Assembly (NCBI GenBank): GCA_003023405.1 | Contig: PXST01000005.1 | Location: forward strand, 1-36,352 | Reading direction: 5' to 3' | DNA length: 36,352 nt | Origin: Halobacteriales archaeon SW_8_68_21 | Lineage (GTDB): Archaea > Halobacteriota > Halobacteria > Halobacteriales > Haloferacaceae | Notes under the pieces: generated by a model | What the model was told of the DNA's origin: nothing | What the model saw: the letters and a program-made list of their open reading frames with translations, nothing else | Database searches by the model: none | Made by a program: the position numbers and the translations under genes | Shown here: piece after piece, positions 16,389 to 25,662 of the stretch | Numbering within the stretch: position 1 is the stretch's first letter | Layout: every line of letters starts with the position of its first letter

Positions 16389-18314
16389 TCAGGCCGTTCG
16401 GAACTCGAAACGGGCTCCGCCTCCCTCGGCGGTCCGTGCGTCGACGTTCCAGCCGTGCGCCTCGGCGATGCGTTTGCTGATGGCGAGCCCGAGTCCGGTG
16501 CCCGACTCGTCGGTCGTGAACCCGCTCTCGAACACCCGGTCGATGTCCTCCTCCGGGAGGCCGGTCCCGTCGTCTTCGACGTAGAACCCGTCGATCGCGG
16601 TGCCGTCGTCCCCGCGGAGCGTCGCCCCCACCCGGACGGAGAGCGGGTCGTCCGCGGAGTCGCGGCCGTGCTCGACGCTGTCGTCGGGCTCCGCCCGACT
16701 GCTCGTGGAACCGTGTTCCACGCTGTTCCGGAAGACGTTCTCGAACAGTTCGCACAGCCGCGTCCGACTCGCCCGAAGCGTCGCGTCCGACTCGACGGTC
16801 AGGGTTGCGCCGTCGGTGTCGACGCTCTCCCAAGCCTTGCGCGCAATATCGGACAGCGAGACCGACTCCGTCTCCCCCACCGCCTGGCCCTGTCTGGCCA
16901 GCGACAGGAGGTCCGCGACGAGCTCGTCCATTCGCGAGATGGCGTCGGCGGCCCTGTCGAGGTGGTCCAAATCGCCGGTCTCCTCCGCGAGGTCGACGTA
17001 CCCCTCGGCGATCGACAGCGGGTTTCGGAGGTCGTGAGACACGATCGAGGCGAACTCGTCGAGCCGCTCGTTCTGTCGTCTAAGCGTCTCTTCTCGCTCC
17101 CGTCGCTCGGTGACGTCGGTGTAGATGGCGTAGCCGGCCGCGTTCGCGGCGTCGAGGTGGATCGGGATGACGTGGAGAATGAAGTGACGCGGCCCGTCCG
17201 CGGTCACCCGCGTCACCTCGCGGCGGACGTTCTCGCCGCGCTGGAGGCGGTCGTTGAGGTCGTCGGCCCCGTCTCCGGCGTCGGGCGGGACGATGAACTC
17301 GTCGATGGACTCGCCGGTCACCGCCTCGGCGTCGTAGCCGAACGTCGACTCGAACGCGTCGTTGACCTGTCGGACGATCGGCTCGCCGTCGACGTAATCG
17401 TAGGCGATAGCGGGGTCCGGGACGTTCGTGAACAGCGCGAGGAGCTTGTCGCGTTCGGCGCGGAGCCTCTCGGTGACGGCGATCCGGTCGAGCGTCTCCT
17501 CGAGGTGGGAGCCGAGCAGCTCCGCCAGCCTTCGGTCCGCGTCGTCGAACTCGTCGGTCTCGACGGCCGCGTCGGCGGCGAGCTGGAAGACCACGTCGTC
17601 GCCGACCGGAACGGTAAGCAGCGCGTCGAACTGGCTGTCGGGGTTCGCACTCGGCGCGATCGACGTGTCGCCGGTCCGAATGGCCCGCCCGGCCACCCCG
17701 GTGCCGACCCGGACCCGGTCACAGTCCTCGACCGGCGTCCCGCTTGACGTGACCACCGGTTCGACCCACTTCCCGTCGCGGACGGCGACCACGCTCTGAT
17801 ACTCGGGGAACACCTGTTCGGCGACCGCGATCGCGGCCCGATACGCCTCGTCGACGGACCTGACAGCGGCGAGTTCCGCCATGCCGGCGTTGAGCCGTTC
17901 GATCCGCGACGGCGTCCGCGTCGGATTCGACCGGACGACGGCCCGGCGGTCGCGTGCGAGCAGCCACGCCACGGTCTCCGCGAGCGCCCCGGGCGTCCCG
18001 GCGACCGCGTCCACCACCGAGTCGGTCGCGGTCTCGCCGGTCGGATCGCCGACGTACGCCACCACGAACCCGACGCGGTCGGCAGACCCGACGCGGTCCA
18101 GCGCCGCCTCGTCGACGACGACGACCACGTCGACGTCGCCGGTGCGCTCGGCGTCGAGGGCGTCGGGGCTGGCCGCGCGCGTCTCGACTGCGACCGCGGG
18201 GTCGCCGTCGGAACCGTTCCACTCGGAGTCGAACCGGCTTTCGATGTCGCCGGTGCGTTCGGGATCGTCGCCGAGTACGAGGATCAGCGCGTGTTCGCCC
18301 ACCGCGGAAGTCAC
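16389..18314 (-). CDS. GAF-PAS sensor histidine kinase
   Basis: This 641-residue, apparently cytoplasmic two-component sensor autophosphorylates on histidine. Residues 1-125 form an unrecognised alpha/beta domain that could be a degenerate receiver-like module. A GAF-like domain follows at about 140-280 and a PAS domain at about 286-405 ([17 protein letters not shown]). The HisKA helix has the phospho-acceptor His 427 in [12 protein letters not shown]. The HATPase domain has the N-box [11 protein letters not shown] (524-534), G1 [17 protein letters not shown] and G2 [10 protein letters not shown]. No transmembrane segment is visible. An acidic insertion lies in the ATPase lid region (about 537-557). 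The start is GTG with a TATA box 27-36 nt upstream. No response regulator is adjacent, so it is an orphan kinase. Confidence 0.9.
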   Translation of the reverse strand: MTSAVGEHALILVLGDDPERTGDIESRFDSEWNGSDGDPAVAVETRAASPDALDAERTGDVDVVVVVDEAALDRVGSADRVGFVVAYVGDPTGETATDSVVDAVAGTPGALAETVAWLLARDRRAVVRSNPTRTPSRIERLNAGMAELAAVRSVDEAYRAAIAVAEQVFPEYQSVVAVRDGKWVEPVVTSSGTPVEDCDRVRVGTGVAGRAIRTGDTSIAPSANPDSQFDALLTVPVGDDVVFQLAADAAVETDEFDDADRRLAELLGSHLEETLDRIAVTERLRAERDKLLALFTNVPDPAIAYDYVDGEPIVRQVNDAFESTFGYDAEAVTGESIDEFIVPPDAGDGADDLNDRLQRGENVRREVTRVTADGPRHFILHVIPIHLDAANAAGYAIYTDVTERREREETLRRQNERLDEFASIVSHDLRNPLSIAEGYVDLAEETGDLDHLDRAADAISRMDELVADLLSLARQGQAVGETESVSLSDIARKAWESVDTDGATLTVESDATLRASRTRLCELFENVFRNSVEHGSTSSRAEPDDSVEHGRDSADDPLSVRVGATLRGDDGTAIDGFYVEDDGTGLPEEDIDRVFESGFTTDESGTGLGLAISKRIAEAHGWNVDARTAEGGGARFEFRTA

Positions 18315-18340
18315 GATGTCATGTGGTAGCTCACCCCGAG

Positions 18341-18350
18341 TCTATAAGTC
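18341..18350 (-). promoter_or_regulatory. TATA box for the histidine kinase gene
   Basis: On the minus strand GACTTATAGA lies 27-36 nt before the GTG start at 18314, the distance expected for a leaderless haloarchaeal mRNA. Confidence 0.6.
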
Positions 18351-18491
18351 TTCTTACTGGTCGTCGAGTCCACACGTCCCGCCCGGATCCCGCCGTCGGA
18401 CACCCGTCGGGACGAGCGTCGAGTGCCCCCCTACGACGGCCTCCGAGCGACCCCGGAACCCTTTTGGAGCAACACGGGCCACGTTCGTGTC

Positions 18492-21272
18492 ATGAGCGAT
18501 CTCGAAGCGGAGTACCGTCTCGACTACTTCGAGAAGGAGGGGTTCGAGCGCAAGGAGTGTTCCTCCTGTGGCGCGCACTTCTGGACCCGCGACGCCGGTC
18601 GTGAGCTGTGCGGCGAGCCGCCCTGTGCGGACTACAGCTTCATCGACGACCCGGGCTTCCCGGAGGCCCACTCGCTGTCGGAGATGCGCGAGGCGTTTCT
18701 CTCCTTCTTCGAAGACCACGGGCACGAGCGGATCGACCCGTACCCGGTCGCCGCGAACCGCTGGCGCGACGATGTCCTCCTGACGCAGGCGTCGATCTAC
18801 GACTTCCAGCCGCTTGTCACCTCCGGACGGACGCCGCCGCCGGCGAACCCGCTGACCGTCTCCCAGCCCTGTATCCGGATGCAAGACATCGACAACGTCG
18901 GCAAGACGGGGCGGCACACGATGGCGTTCGAGATGATGGCCCATCACGCGTTCAACACGCGCGAGGAGGTCGACGAGGGCGCGTACGCCTACCACGGCGA
19001 GGTGTACTGGAAAGACGAGACGGTCCAGTACTGCGACGAGCTGTTCGAGAGCCTCGGTGCCGACCTCGAGGAGATCACCTACATCGAGGACCCGTGGGTC
19101 GGCGGCGGCAACGCCGGCCCCGCCATCGAGGTCATCTACAAGGGTGCCGAACTGGCGACGCTCGTCTTCATGTGTATGGAGCGGGACCCGGACGGCGACT
19201 ACGAGATGAAAGACGGGCACACGTACTCGTTCATGGACACGTACATCGTCGACACCGGCTACGGGTTAGAGCGGTGGACGTGGATGAGTCAGGGGACCGC
19301 GACGGTGTACGAGGCGATCTACCCCGACGCGATCGACTTCTTAAAACAGAACGCGGGGATCGAACATACGGAGGCGGAACGAGAGATAGTTCACCGCGCC
19401 GCGAAGCTCTCTGGGCGGCTCGACATCGACGACGTCGACGACGTGGAGGCCGCGCGCGGCGAGATCGCCGACCGGCTCGACGTCGACGTTGAGCGGCTGC
19501 GCGAACTGGTCGAGCCGCTCGAATCGATCTACGCGATCGCGGACCACTCGCGGACGCTCGCGTACATGTTCGGTGACGAGATCGTCCCCTCGAACGTCGG
19601 GACGGGCTACCTCGCTCGGATGGTGTTACGCCGGACGAAGCGGCTCGTCGACGAAGTCGGCGTCGACGCCCCGCTCGACGAGCTGATCGACATACAGGCC
19701 GAGCGGCTCGGCTACGAGAACCGCGACACGGTCCGCGAGGTCGTCCGCAGCGAGGAGCGGAAGTACGAGGAGACGCTAGAACGCGGTGCCCGGAAGGTCG
19801 AACAGCTCGCCGACGAGTACGCCGGCACCGGCGAGCCGATCCCCACAGCGGAGCTGTTGGAGCTGTACGACTCCCACGGGATCCAGCCAGACATGGTCGC
19901 CGACATCGCCGACGAGCGCGGCGCGACCGTCGACGTGCCGGACGACTTCTACGCGCTCGTCGCCGACAGACACGAGGGGGCCGACGCCGCCGCCGCGGCC
20001 GACGGGCGAGACGAGCGGCTCGCCGACCTCCCCGAGACCGAGAAGCTGTTCTACGACGATCAGGGCCGTACGGAGTTCGAGGCGGTCGTCCTCGACGTGC
20101 TGGAGGGCGAAGGGGGGTACGACGTCGTGTTGGACCAGACGATGTTCTACCCCGAGGGCGGCGGCCAGCCGGCCGACAGGGGACAGCTCACGGTCGGCGA
20201 GACCACCGTCGACGTCACCGACGTACAGGAGACGGACGGGGTCGTCCTCCACCGCACGGACGCCGATCCCGGAAAAGGCGAGTTCGTCCGCGGACAGGTC
20301 GACGGCGGCCGCCGCGACCGCCTCCGCGCGCACCACACCGCGACGCACCTCATCGGTCACGCGGCCCGAGAGGTGCTCGGCGGGCACGTCCGGCAGGCCG
20401 GTGCCCAGAAGGGGACCGACTCCGCGCGCCTCGACGTGCGCCACTTCGAGCGCATTACCCGCGAGGACGTGGAGGCGATCGAACGCGTCGCCAACGAGCT
20501 GGTCCGCGACGACGTCCCCGTCCGGCAGGAGTGGCCCGACCGCAACGAGGCGGAGGCGGAACACGGCTTCGATCTCTATCAGGGCGGCGTCCCGCCGGGA
20601 ACGAACGTCCGCCTGATCCACGTCGGCGACGCCGACGTTCAGGCCTGTGCGGGTACCCACGTCGACCGCACCGGCGAGATCGGCGCTGTGAAGGTGCTAA
20701 AGACCGAGCCGGTCCAGGACGGTGTCGAGCGCATCGTGTTCGCGGCGGGTCGGGCGGCGATAGCGGCCACACAGCGCACCGAGGACGCGCTCTACGACGC
20801 GGCCGCGGTCTTGGACGTCGACCCGCTCGACGTGCCGGAGACCGCCGAGCGCTTCTTCGAGGAGTGGAAGGCGCGAGGCAAGGAGATCGAGTCGCTCAAA
20901 GAGGAGCTGGCAGCCGCGCGCGCCTCCGGCGGTGCCGACGCGGAGGAAGTCGAGGTCGGCGGGACGGCCGCGGTGATCCAGCGACTCGACGGCGACGCCG
21001 ACGAGCTCCGCGCCACCGCGAACGCCCACGTCGACGACGGGAAGGTCGCGGTGATCGGGAGCGGTGCCGGCGGCTCCGCGAGCTTCGTCGTCGGCGTCCC
21101 CGACAGAATCGACGTGAACGCCGGGCGGGTGGTCTCGGAGCTCGCCGCGCGAGTCGGCGGCGGCGGCGGCGGACCGCCGGACTTCGCGCAGGGGGGCGGC
21201 CCGGACGCCGGTGCGCTCGACGACGCGCTCGATGCGGCACCAGACGTTCTCCGCAGCCTCCAGGAGGCCTGA
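18492..21272 (+). CDS. alaS: Alanyl-tRNA synthetase
   Basis: AlaRS charges tRNA-Ala and edits mischarged Ser/Gly. The 926-residue protein is the archaeal type. It has an N-terminal zinc ribbon (Cys 23, 26, 40, 45) before the class II aminoacylation core ([31 protein letters not shown]). The editing domain zinc site is [11 protein letters not shown] and [13 protein letters not shown]. The C-Ala domain ends with a glycine-rich [18 protein letters not shown]. The start is set by homology and by a CCCTTTTGGA box about 27 nt upstream. It is divergent from the histidine kinase. Confidence 0.96.
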   Translation: MSDLEAEYRLDYFEKEGFERKECSSCGAHFWTRDAGRELCGEPPCADYSFIDDPGFPEAHSLSEMREAFLSFFEDHGHERIDPYPVAANRWRDDVLLTQASIYDFQPLVTSGRTPPPANPLTVSQPCIRMQDIDNVGKTGRHTMAFEMMAHHAFNTREEVDEGAYAYHGEVYWKDETVQYCDELFESLGADLEEITYIEDPWVGGGNAGPAIEVIYKGAELATLVFMCMERDPDGDYEMKDGHTYSFMDTYIVDTGYGLERWTWMSQGTATVYEAIYPDAIDFLKQNAGIEHTEAEREIVHRAAKLSGRLDIDDVDDVEAARGEIADRLDVDVERLRELVEPLESIYAIADHSRTLAYMFGDEIVPSNVGTGYLARMVLRRTKRLVDEVGVDAPLDELIDIQAERLGYENRDTVREVVRSEERKYEETLERGARKVEQLADEYAGTGEPIPTAELLELYDSHGIQPDMVADIADERGATVDVPDDFYALVADRHEGADAAAAADGRDERLADLPETEKLFYDDQGRTEFEAVVLDVLEGEGGYDVVLDQTMFYPEGGGQPADRGQLTVGETTVDVTDVQETDGVVLHRTDADPGKGEFVRGQVDGGRRDRLRAHHTATHLIGHAAREVLGGHVRQAGAQKGTDSARLDVRHFERITREDVEAIERVANELVRDDVPVRQEWPDRNEAEAEHGFDLYQGGVPPGTNVRLIHVGDADVQACAGTHVDRTGEIGAVKVLKTEPVQDGVERIVFAAGRAAIAATQRTEDALYDAAAVLDVDPLDVPETAERFFEEWKARGKEIESLKEELAAARASGGADAEEVEVGGTAAVIQRLDGDADELRATANAHVDDGKVAVIGSGAGGSASFVVGVPDRIDVNAGRVVSELAARVGGGGGGPPDFAQGGGPDAGALDDALDAAPDVLRSLQEA

Positions 21273-21285
21273 CGAACGCCCGGTC

Positions 21286-22089
21286 ATGCCTCGCGCGACC
21301 AACGCCGGCGCGGAGATCCGGTACGAGGTGGACGCCCCCGACGCCGGCGACCCCGACGAGGCGGTCGTCTTCTGTGGCGACGCGGGGCTCGGCGCGTGGC
21401 AGTTCGGCTGGCAACACGCCGCGCTGGCGGGCCCGCACACGGTGATCACGCCGGAGACTCGCGGCGTCGGCCGGTCGGACGCGCCGCCCGGTCCCTACCG
21501 GGTCGAGACGCTCGTGGCCGACATCGAGGCGGTCTGTACGGCTGAGGGGGTCCGGAACGCCCACCTCGTCGGCTACGGGCTCGGCGGCATGACCGCGCTG
21601 ACGGCCGCCCTGACCTCCTCGCGGCCGACGAGCCTCGCGCTCCTCGGAACGCCGCCGGCGGGCGACGTGTACAACGCGGACGGCGTCTGGGCCGACCCGG
21701 CTGACCCCGCCGCGGTCGAGGACTCGCTGAACGGGCTCCTCTCGGTCGACTTCCGCGAGGCGCACCCGGGCGCGCTCTCGCGGATCGCGGAGTGGCGGCT
21801 CGCCGAGGACGCCGACCGCGAGGCGTACGAGGCCCACCGCGCTGCGGTCGACGACTTCGACCTGACTGAGCGGCTGTTCGAGGTCACGACGCCCGCCCTC
21901 GTCGTCCACGGGACCGACGACGCGGCCTGTCCGATCACGGCCGGCGAGACGCTCGCGGAGGGGCTTCCCCGGGGCGAGTTCCACTCGATCGAGGGCGCTC
22001 GACACCTCGTCGGCGTCGAGGCGTCGGCCGCGGTCAACGACCTGCTCGTCGGGTGGCTCGCGGAACACGCGAGCGCCGACTTCGAGTAG
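21286..22089 (+). CDS. Alpha/beta-hydrolase fold protein lacking the nucleophile serine
   Basis: The 267-residue protein has the alpha/beta-hydrolase fold. An oxyanion-region strand is followed by TPETRGVGRSDAP (55-67), a nucleophile elbow at 94-101, an acid-bearing strand ALVVHGTDDAACP (Asp 211/212) and a histidine at 240 (EGARHLVG). The elbow, normally G-x-S-x-G, reads G-Y-G-L-G: residue 98 is glycine, codon GGG at 21577-21579. The acid and histidine remain. Classical esterase chemistry is therefore unlikely; a binding or non-hydrolytic role is possible. It lies 13 nt after alaS and is probably co-transcribed. The substrate is unknown. Confidence 0.82.
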   Translation: MPRATNAGAEIRYEVDAPDAGDPDEAVVFCGDAGLGAWQFGWQHAALAGPHTVITPETRGVGRSDAPPGPYRVETLVADIEAVCTAEGVRNAHLVGYGLGGMTALTAALTSSRPTSLALLGTPPAGDVYNADGVWADPADPAAVEDSLNGLLSVDFREAHPGALSRIAEWRLAEDADREAYEAHRAAVDDFDLTERLFEVTTPALVVHGTDDAACPITAGETLAEGLPRGEFHSIEGARHLVGVEASAAVNDLLVGWLAEHASADFE

Positions 22090-22220
22090 CGGTCCGGCCG
22101 ACCGGCTATTTTCCTCTCGCTTCCTGCGGTCTCCGGCGGACGGCCCCAGCGTCTCCGCGTCGTCGGCCGACGTGTCCGGCGTCGCAACCGTTTTGTCGCT
22201 CTCGCCTCTCCATTCGTCTG

Positions 22221-22880
22221 ATGACTCGCCTCCGGTTCGCCCTGTTGAACGCCGCCCACGACGGCGCGAACACGCGTCGGAACTTCCGCAGAGAGATCGA
22301 CGCCGACCTCGTCGAGTTCGATGTCACTGCGGGAGACCTCCCGGACCACGCCGACTTCGACGGCGTCGTCGTGACCGGGTCGCGCTCCTCGGTCTACTGG
22401 GACGTCTGTTACGGCCATCAGGTGCTCGCGGAGGCGCTCGGCGGCCGCGTCGCCGGGATGGACGGGTTCGAGATCGGCTACAACGAGATCCGCCGGACCC
22501 GCGACGACCCGCTGTTCGACGGGATCGGCGACTCCTTCACCGCGTTCACCACCCACGGGGACGTGGTGGTCGAGCTCCCGCCGTCCGCGACGCTTTTGGC
22601 CGAGAACGACCGCGGCGTCCACGCCTTCCGCGACGGCCACTGCTGGGGCGTCCAGTTCCATCCCGAGTACGACGCCGAGACCGCCCGCGAGGTGACCGAC
22701 GGGAAACGCGACCGGATCAGCGACGCCCGCGTCGACGCGGTGCTGGCCGAGATCACGCCCGAGGCCTACGACGCCGCCTGCGAGGCGAAGCCGCTGTTCG
22801 ACAACTTCGTCGCGTACGCCCGTCGGCTGAAGGCCGACCGGGGGCGGTCGCGGCGGCCGGCGACTGATCGAGACCCGTGA
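22221..22880 (+). CDS. Class I glutamine amidotransferase-like protein with an apparent internal deletion
   Basis: The 219-residue protein belongs to the GMP-synthase-like class I glutamine amidotransferase group. The catalytic cysteine lies in VCYGHQVLAEALGG (Cys 63), and His 147 and Glu 149 lie in GVQFHPEYD. The N-terminal segment ends at VVVTGSRSSVYW (49-60) and passes directly, after one Asp, into VCYGHQ. In homologues these elements are separated by roughly 30-40 residues: a helix plus the strand leading to the nucleophile (P-x-LG-VCYGHQ). That block is absent here at about 22400-22405, in frame. The reading frame is otherwise intact. The product would lack a core strand and is probably inactive, unless the gap is an assembly error. 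Confidence 0.85.
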   Translation: MTRLRFALLNAAHDGANTRRNFRREIDADLVEFDVTAGDLPDHADFDGVVVTGSRSSVYWDVCYGHQVLAEALGGRVAGMDGFEIGYNEIRRTRDDPLFDGIGDSFTAFTTHGDVVVELPPSATLLAENDRGVHAFRDGHCWGVQFHPEYDAETAREVTDGKRDRISDARVDAVLAEITPEAYDAACEAKPLFDNFVAYARRLKADRGRSRRPATDRDP

Positions 22881-22974
22881 ACCCGCCCACCACCGACGGA
22901 CGGCCGCGGTGTCGACGGGATCGAGTCTCCGCGCCGACGACAGCTACTTGCGCCGGGATGCCGTTTCGTCCGAT

Positions 22975-23577
22975 ATGATACTCCGTCGGGCGAGCGCGTT
23001 GCTCGACCGCGTCCGCGCGGAGCTTCACCGGTCGTTCACCGAGGAACACTCGTCTCGGGAAACCGCCGGGAGCTTCTCGCTCGGCGTGTTCATTACGATG
23101 CTCCCGACGCTCGGGACGGGGCTACTCGCGTTCGTCGTGCTCGCGTGGGCGTTCGACCGGATCAACCGGATCGCGATGTTCGCGTCGGTGATCGTCTTCA
23201 ATCCCGTCGTGAAGTGGGGCGTGTACGGCACCAGCTTCACGCTCGGAACGATGATATTGGGTCCCGTCCCCGGCGTAAGCCCCTCGTCGGTGTCGTTGGC
23301 CGCCGGTCCGGCGATCGTGACGCGGCTCGTCGTCGGTAACCTGATCCTCGCGGTCGTCGTCGCCGGGATCAGCTACGTGGCCACACACCGGGTGGTCGTG
23401 GCGTACGAGCGCCGGGAGGTCGGCGTCGTCGACGCGGTGACGGGGGTCGTCGGCGTCGAGGGGAGGGCTGAGCCCACCGGTGACGACGAAGACGACTCGG
23501 AGGGCACCGACGATCCGGAGACCGACGGCGACCCGGCGACCGCTGGCGATCCCGCTCCCGCCGACCCTGCTGAGTGA
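22975..23577 (+). CDS. DUF2062 family membrane protein
   Basis: The 200-residue protein matches the DUF2062 pattern. A short basic N-terminal helix is followed by SFSLGVFITMLPTLGTG (33-49), a hydrophobic helix, and then the conserved NRIAMFASVIVFNPVVKWGVYG region. A last long helix is at about 120-142. About three membrane segments are predicted. The final 40 residues are an acidic Asp/Glu/Pro/Thr-rich tail with repeats of the type DGDPATAGDPAPAD, a common haloarchaeal extension. Molecular function is unknown. ATG 22975 is chosen because the upstream frame lacks coding bias. It precedes the PIN-ATPase gene by 49 nt, which has its own TATA box. Confidence 0.82.
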   Translation: MILRRASALLDRVRAELHRSFTEEHSSRETAGSFSLGVFITMLPTLGTGLLAFVVLAWAFDRINRIAMFASVIVFNPVVKWGVYGTSFTLGTMILGPVPGVSPSSVSLAAGPAIVTRLVVGNLILAVVVAGISYVATHRVVVAYERREVGVVDAVTGVVGVEGRAEPTGDDEDDSEGTDDPETDGDPATAGDPAPADPAE

Positions 23578-23596
23578 CCTCCGCACGGTCGAACAC

Positions 23597-23607
23597 GCTT
23601 ATACGGT
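23597..23607 (+). promoter_or_regulatory. TATA box for the PIN-ATPase gene
   Basis: CGCTTATACGG lies 20-30 nt before ATG 23627 and matches the haloarchaeal TTTATA-type box for a leaderless transcript. Confidence 0.6.
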
Positions 23608-23626
23608 TCCCGCCCCGAATCACGGT

Positions 23627-25516
23627 ATGAACGTAGTACCGGACACCAGTGCGGTCGTGGACGGCCGCGTGTCCGAACGCGTCGCGGACGGGACCTACGA
23701 GTCGGTCACCGTGTTCGTCCCGGAGGCGGTCGTCGGCGAACTGGAGTCACAGGCGAACGCGGGGCTGGAATCCGGCTGGGACGGGCTGAGCGAGCTCAAG
23801 CGACTCGCCGACCACGCGGACGGCGGGACCATCGAACTGCGGTACGTCGGCGAGCGCGCCAGCGGCGACGCCCGCTCGAACGCCCACGAGGGCGACGTGG
23901 ACGCGCTGATCCGCGATCTGGCCGCCGACCACGACGCGACGCTTTTGTCCAGCGACGTGGTTCAAGCCGAGGTCGCCCGCGCGAAGGGACTTGACGTCGA
24001 GTACGTCGAACCCGTCGCCCGCGGCGTCGTCGACGACCTCCCGATCCGGGACTTCTTCACCGACGAGACGATGTCGGTCCACCTCAAGGCGGGTACCGTT
24101 CCGAAGGCCAAACGCGGGAGCCTCGGCGAGATGCGCTACGTCGAGACCGACGACGAGCCGACCGAAGAAGCGCAGATGCGCGAGTGGGCCAACTCGATCG
24201 TCGATCTCGCCCGGCAGTCGAACGAGGGGTTCATCGAGCTGTCCGACGACGGAATGGACATCGTTCAGTTCCGCGACTACCGGGTCGCGGTCGCCCGACC
24301 GCCGTTCGCCGACGGCATCGAGATCACGGCCGTCAGACCGATCGCGAAGACGACGCTCGACGACTACGAGTTCGCCGACGAGCTGCGCGACCGGTTCCAC
24401 GAGCGGAAACGCGGGGTGCTCATCTCGGGGTCACCCGGGGCCGGAAAGTCGACGTTCGCGCAGGCGGTCGCGGAGTTCTTAAACGACAGCGACTACGCGG
24501 TGAAGACGATGGAGAAGCCGCGGGACCTCCAGGTCGGCTCGGAGATCACGCAGTACGGCGCGCTCGGTGGTGAGATGGAGAACACCGCGGACTCCCTCCT
24601 CCTCGTCCGCCCCGACTACACCATCTACGACGAGGTGCGGAAGACGAACGACTTCGAGGTGTTCTCGGACATGCGGATGGCCGGCGTCGGAATGGTCGGC
24701 GTCGTCCACGCCTCCCGCGCTATCGACGCGCTCCAGCGGCTCGTCGGCCGCGTCGAACTGGGGATGATCCCCCAGATCGTCGACACCGTCGTCTACATCG
24801 AGGCCGGCGAAGTCCACACGGTGTACGACGTGACGACGGAGGTGAAGGTGCCCGCGGGCCTCACTGCCGAGGACCTCGCGCGGCCGGTGATTCAGGTGAC
24901 CGACTTCGAGACGGGTCGGCCGGAGTACGAGATCTACACGTTCAACCGGCAGGTCGTCACCGTCCCGCTGAACGACGAGGGCGACGAGACCGAACGCGAG
25001 ACCGGCGTCGGCCGCATCGCGAAACAGGAGATCGAACGGGAGATCCGCTCGGTCGCGCACGGCCACGTCGACGTGGAGTTGAGCGGCGACGACGAGGCGG
25101 TCGTCTACGTCACCGAGGGCGACATCGGTACGGTGATCGGGAAGGGTGGCGGCCGCATCGCCGACATCGAGAACCGCCTCGGGATCGACATCGACGTCCG
25201 CACTCACGACGAGAAGGCCGGCGAGTCGGGCCAGAGTCCGGGAGGCGGTGCCGCGGAGAACGGTCGTGGGGACGGGCAGGTCGGTACCGAGCGCGGAACG
25301 GTGGTCGCTCCGGAGATCACCTCGCGGCACGTCGTCATCGACGTTGATGACGGCGTCGGCGAGACGGTCGAGGTGCGCGCCGACGGCGAGTACCTCTTCA
25401 CCGCCACCGTCGGTCGCGGCGGTGAGGTTCAAGTGTCCCGCGGCTCCGCCATCGCCGAGGAATTAGAGGACGCGATCGACCGGAACCGAACTGTGACGGT
25501 CGTTCCGGCCCGCTGA
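23627..25516 (+). CDS. PIN-domain, VirB11-like ATPase with KH domain
   Basis: This 629-residue protein combines an N-terminal PIN nuclease-like domain (about 1-130), a central VirB11/PilT-type secretion-ATPase domain (about 240-410) and a C-terminal KH RNA-binding domain (about 480-530). The PIN domain has PDTSAVVDG with Asp 6, Glu 38/40 and later acidic residues; the ATPase has Walker A GSPGAGKST (268-276). The KH domain has the GxxG-type loop in GTVIGKGGGRIADIE. The last 60 residues form a beta-rich TRAM-like segment. Archaea commonly carry this fusion. It probably acts on RNA in an ATP-dependent way, but the substrate is unknown. Predicted cytoplasmic. Confidence 0.9.
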   Translation: MNVVPDTSAVVDGRVSERVADGTYESVTVFVPEAVVGELESQANAGLESGWDGLSELKRLADHADGGTIELRYVGERASGDARSNAHEGDVDALIRDLAADHDATLLSSDVVQAEVARAKGLDVEYVEPVARGVVDDLPIRDFFTDETMSVHLKAGTVPKAKRGSLGEMRYVETDDEPTEEAQMREWANSIVDLARQSNEGFIELSDDGMDIVQFRDYRVAVARPPFADGIEITAVRPIAKTTLDDYEFADELRDRFHERKRGVLISGSPGAGKSTFAQAVAEFLNDSDYAVKTMEKPRDLQVGSEITQYGALGGEMENTADSLLLVRPDYTIYDEVRKTNDFEVFSDMRMAGVGMVGVVHASRAIDALQRLVGRVELGMIPQIVDTVVYIEAGEVHTVYDVTTEVKVPAGLTAEDLARPVIQVTDFETGRPEYEIYTFNRQVVTVPLNDEGDETERETGVGRIAKQEIEREIRSVAHGHVDVELSGDDEAVVYVTEGDIGTVIGKGGGRIADIENRLGIDIDVRTHDEKAGESGQSPGGGAAENGRGDGQVGTERGTVVAPEITSRHVVIDVDDGVGETVEVRADGEYLFTATVGRGGEVQVSRGSAIAEELEDAIDRNRTVTVVPAR

Positions 25517-25630
25517 GACGGCGGGGTCGGCGAACCGCGGCCCGCCTCGGACGTTTCTGAAGTATGTCACTTCGTCGTTCGACGCTTTGGCCTACCACGA
25601 TCGACGAAACGTATCCCTACTGAAAGATAA

Positions 25631-25642
25631 CCCTTTTTTGCC
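25631..25642 (+). promoter_or_regulatory. Promoter element for citrate synthase
   Basis: CCCTTTTTTGCC, preceded by AAAGATAA (BRE-like purines), lies 21-32 nt before ATG 25663. The T-run could also help end transcription from the upstream gene. Confidence 0.45.
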
Positions 25643-25662
25643 GTTGGTCGGAACGGCGTGGC

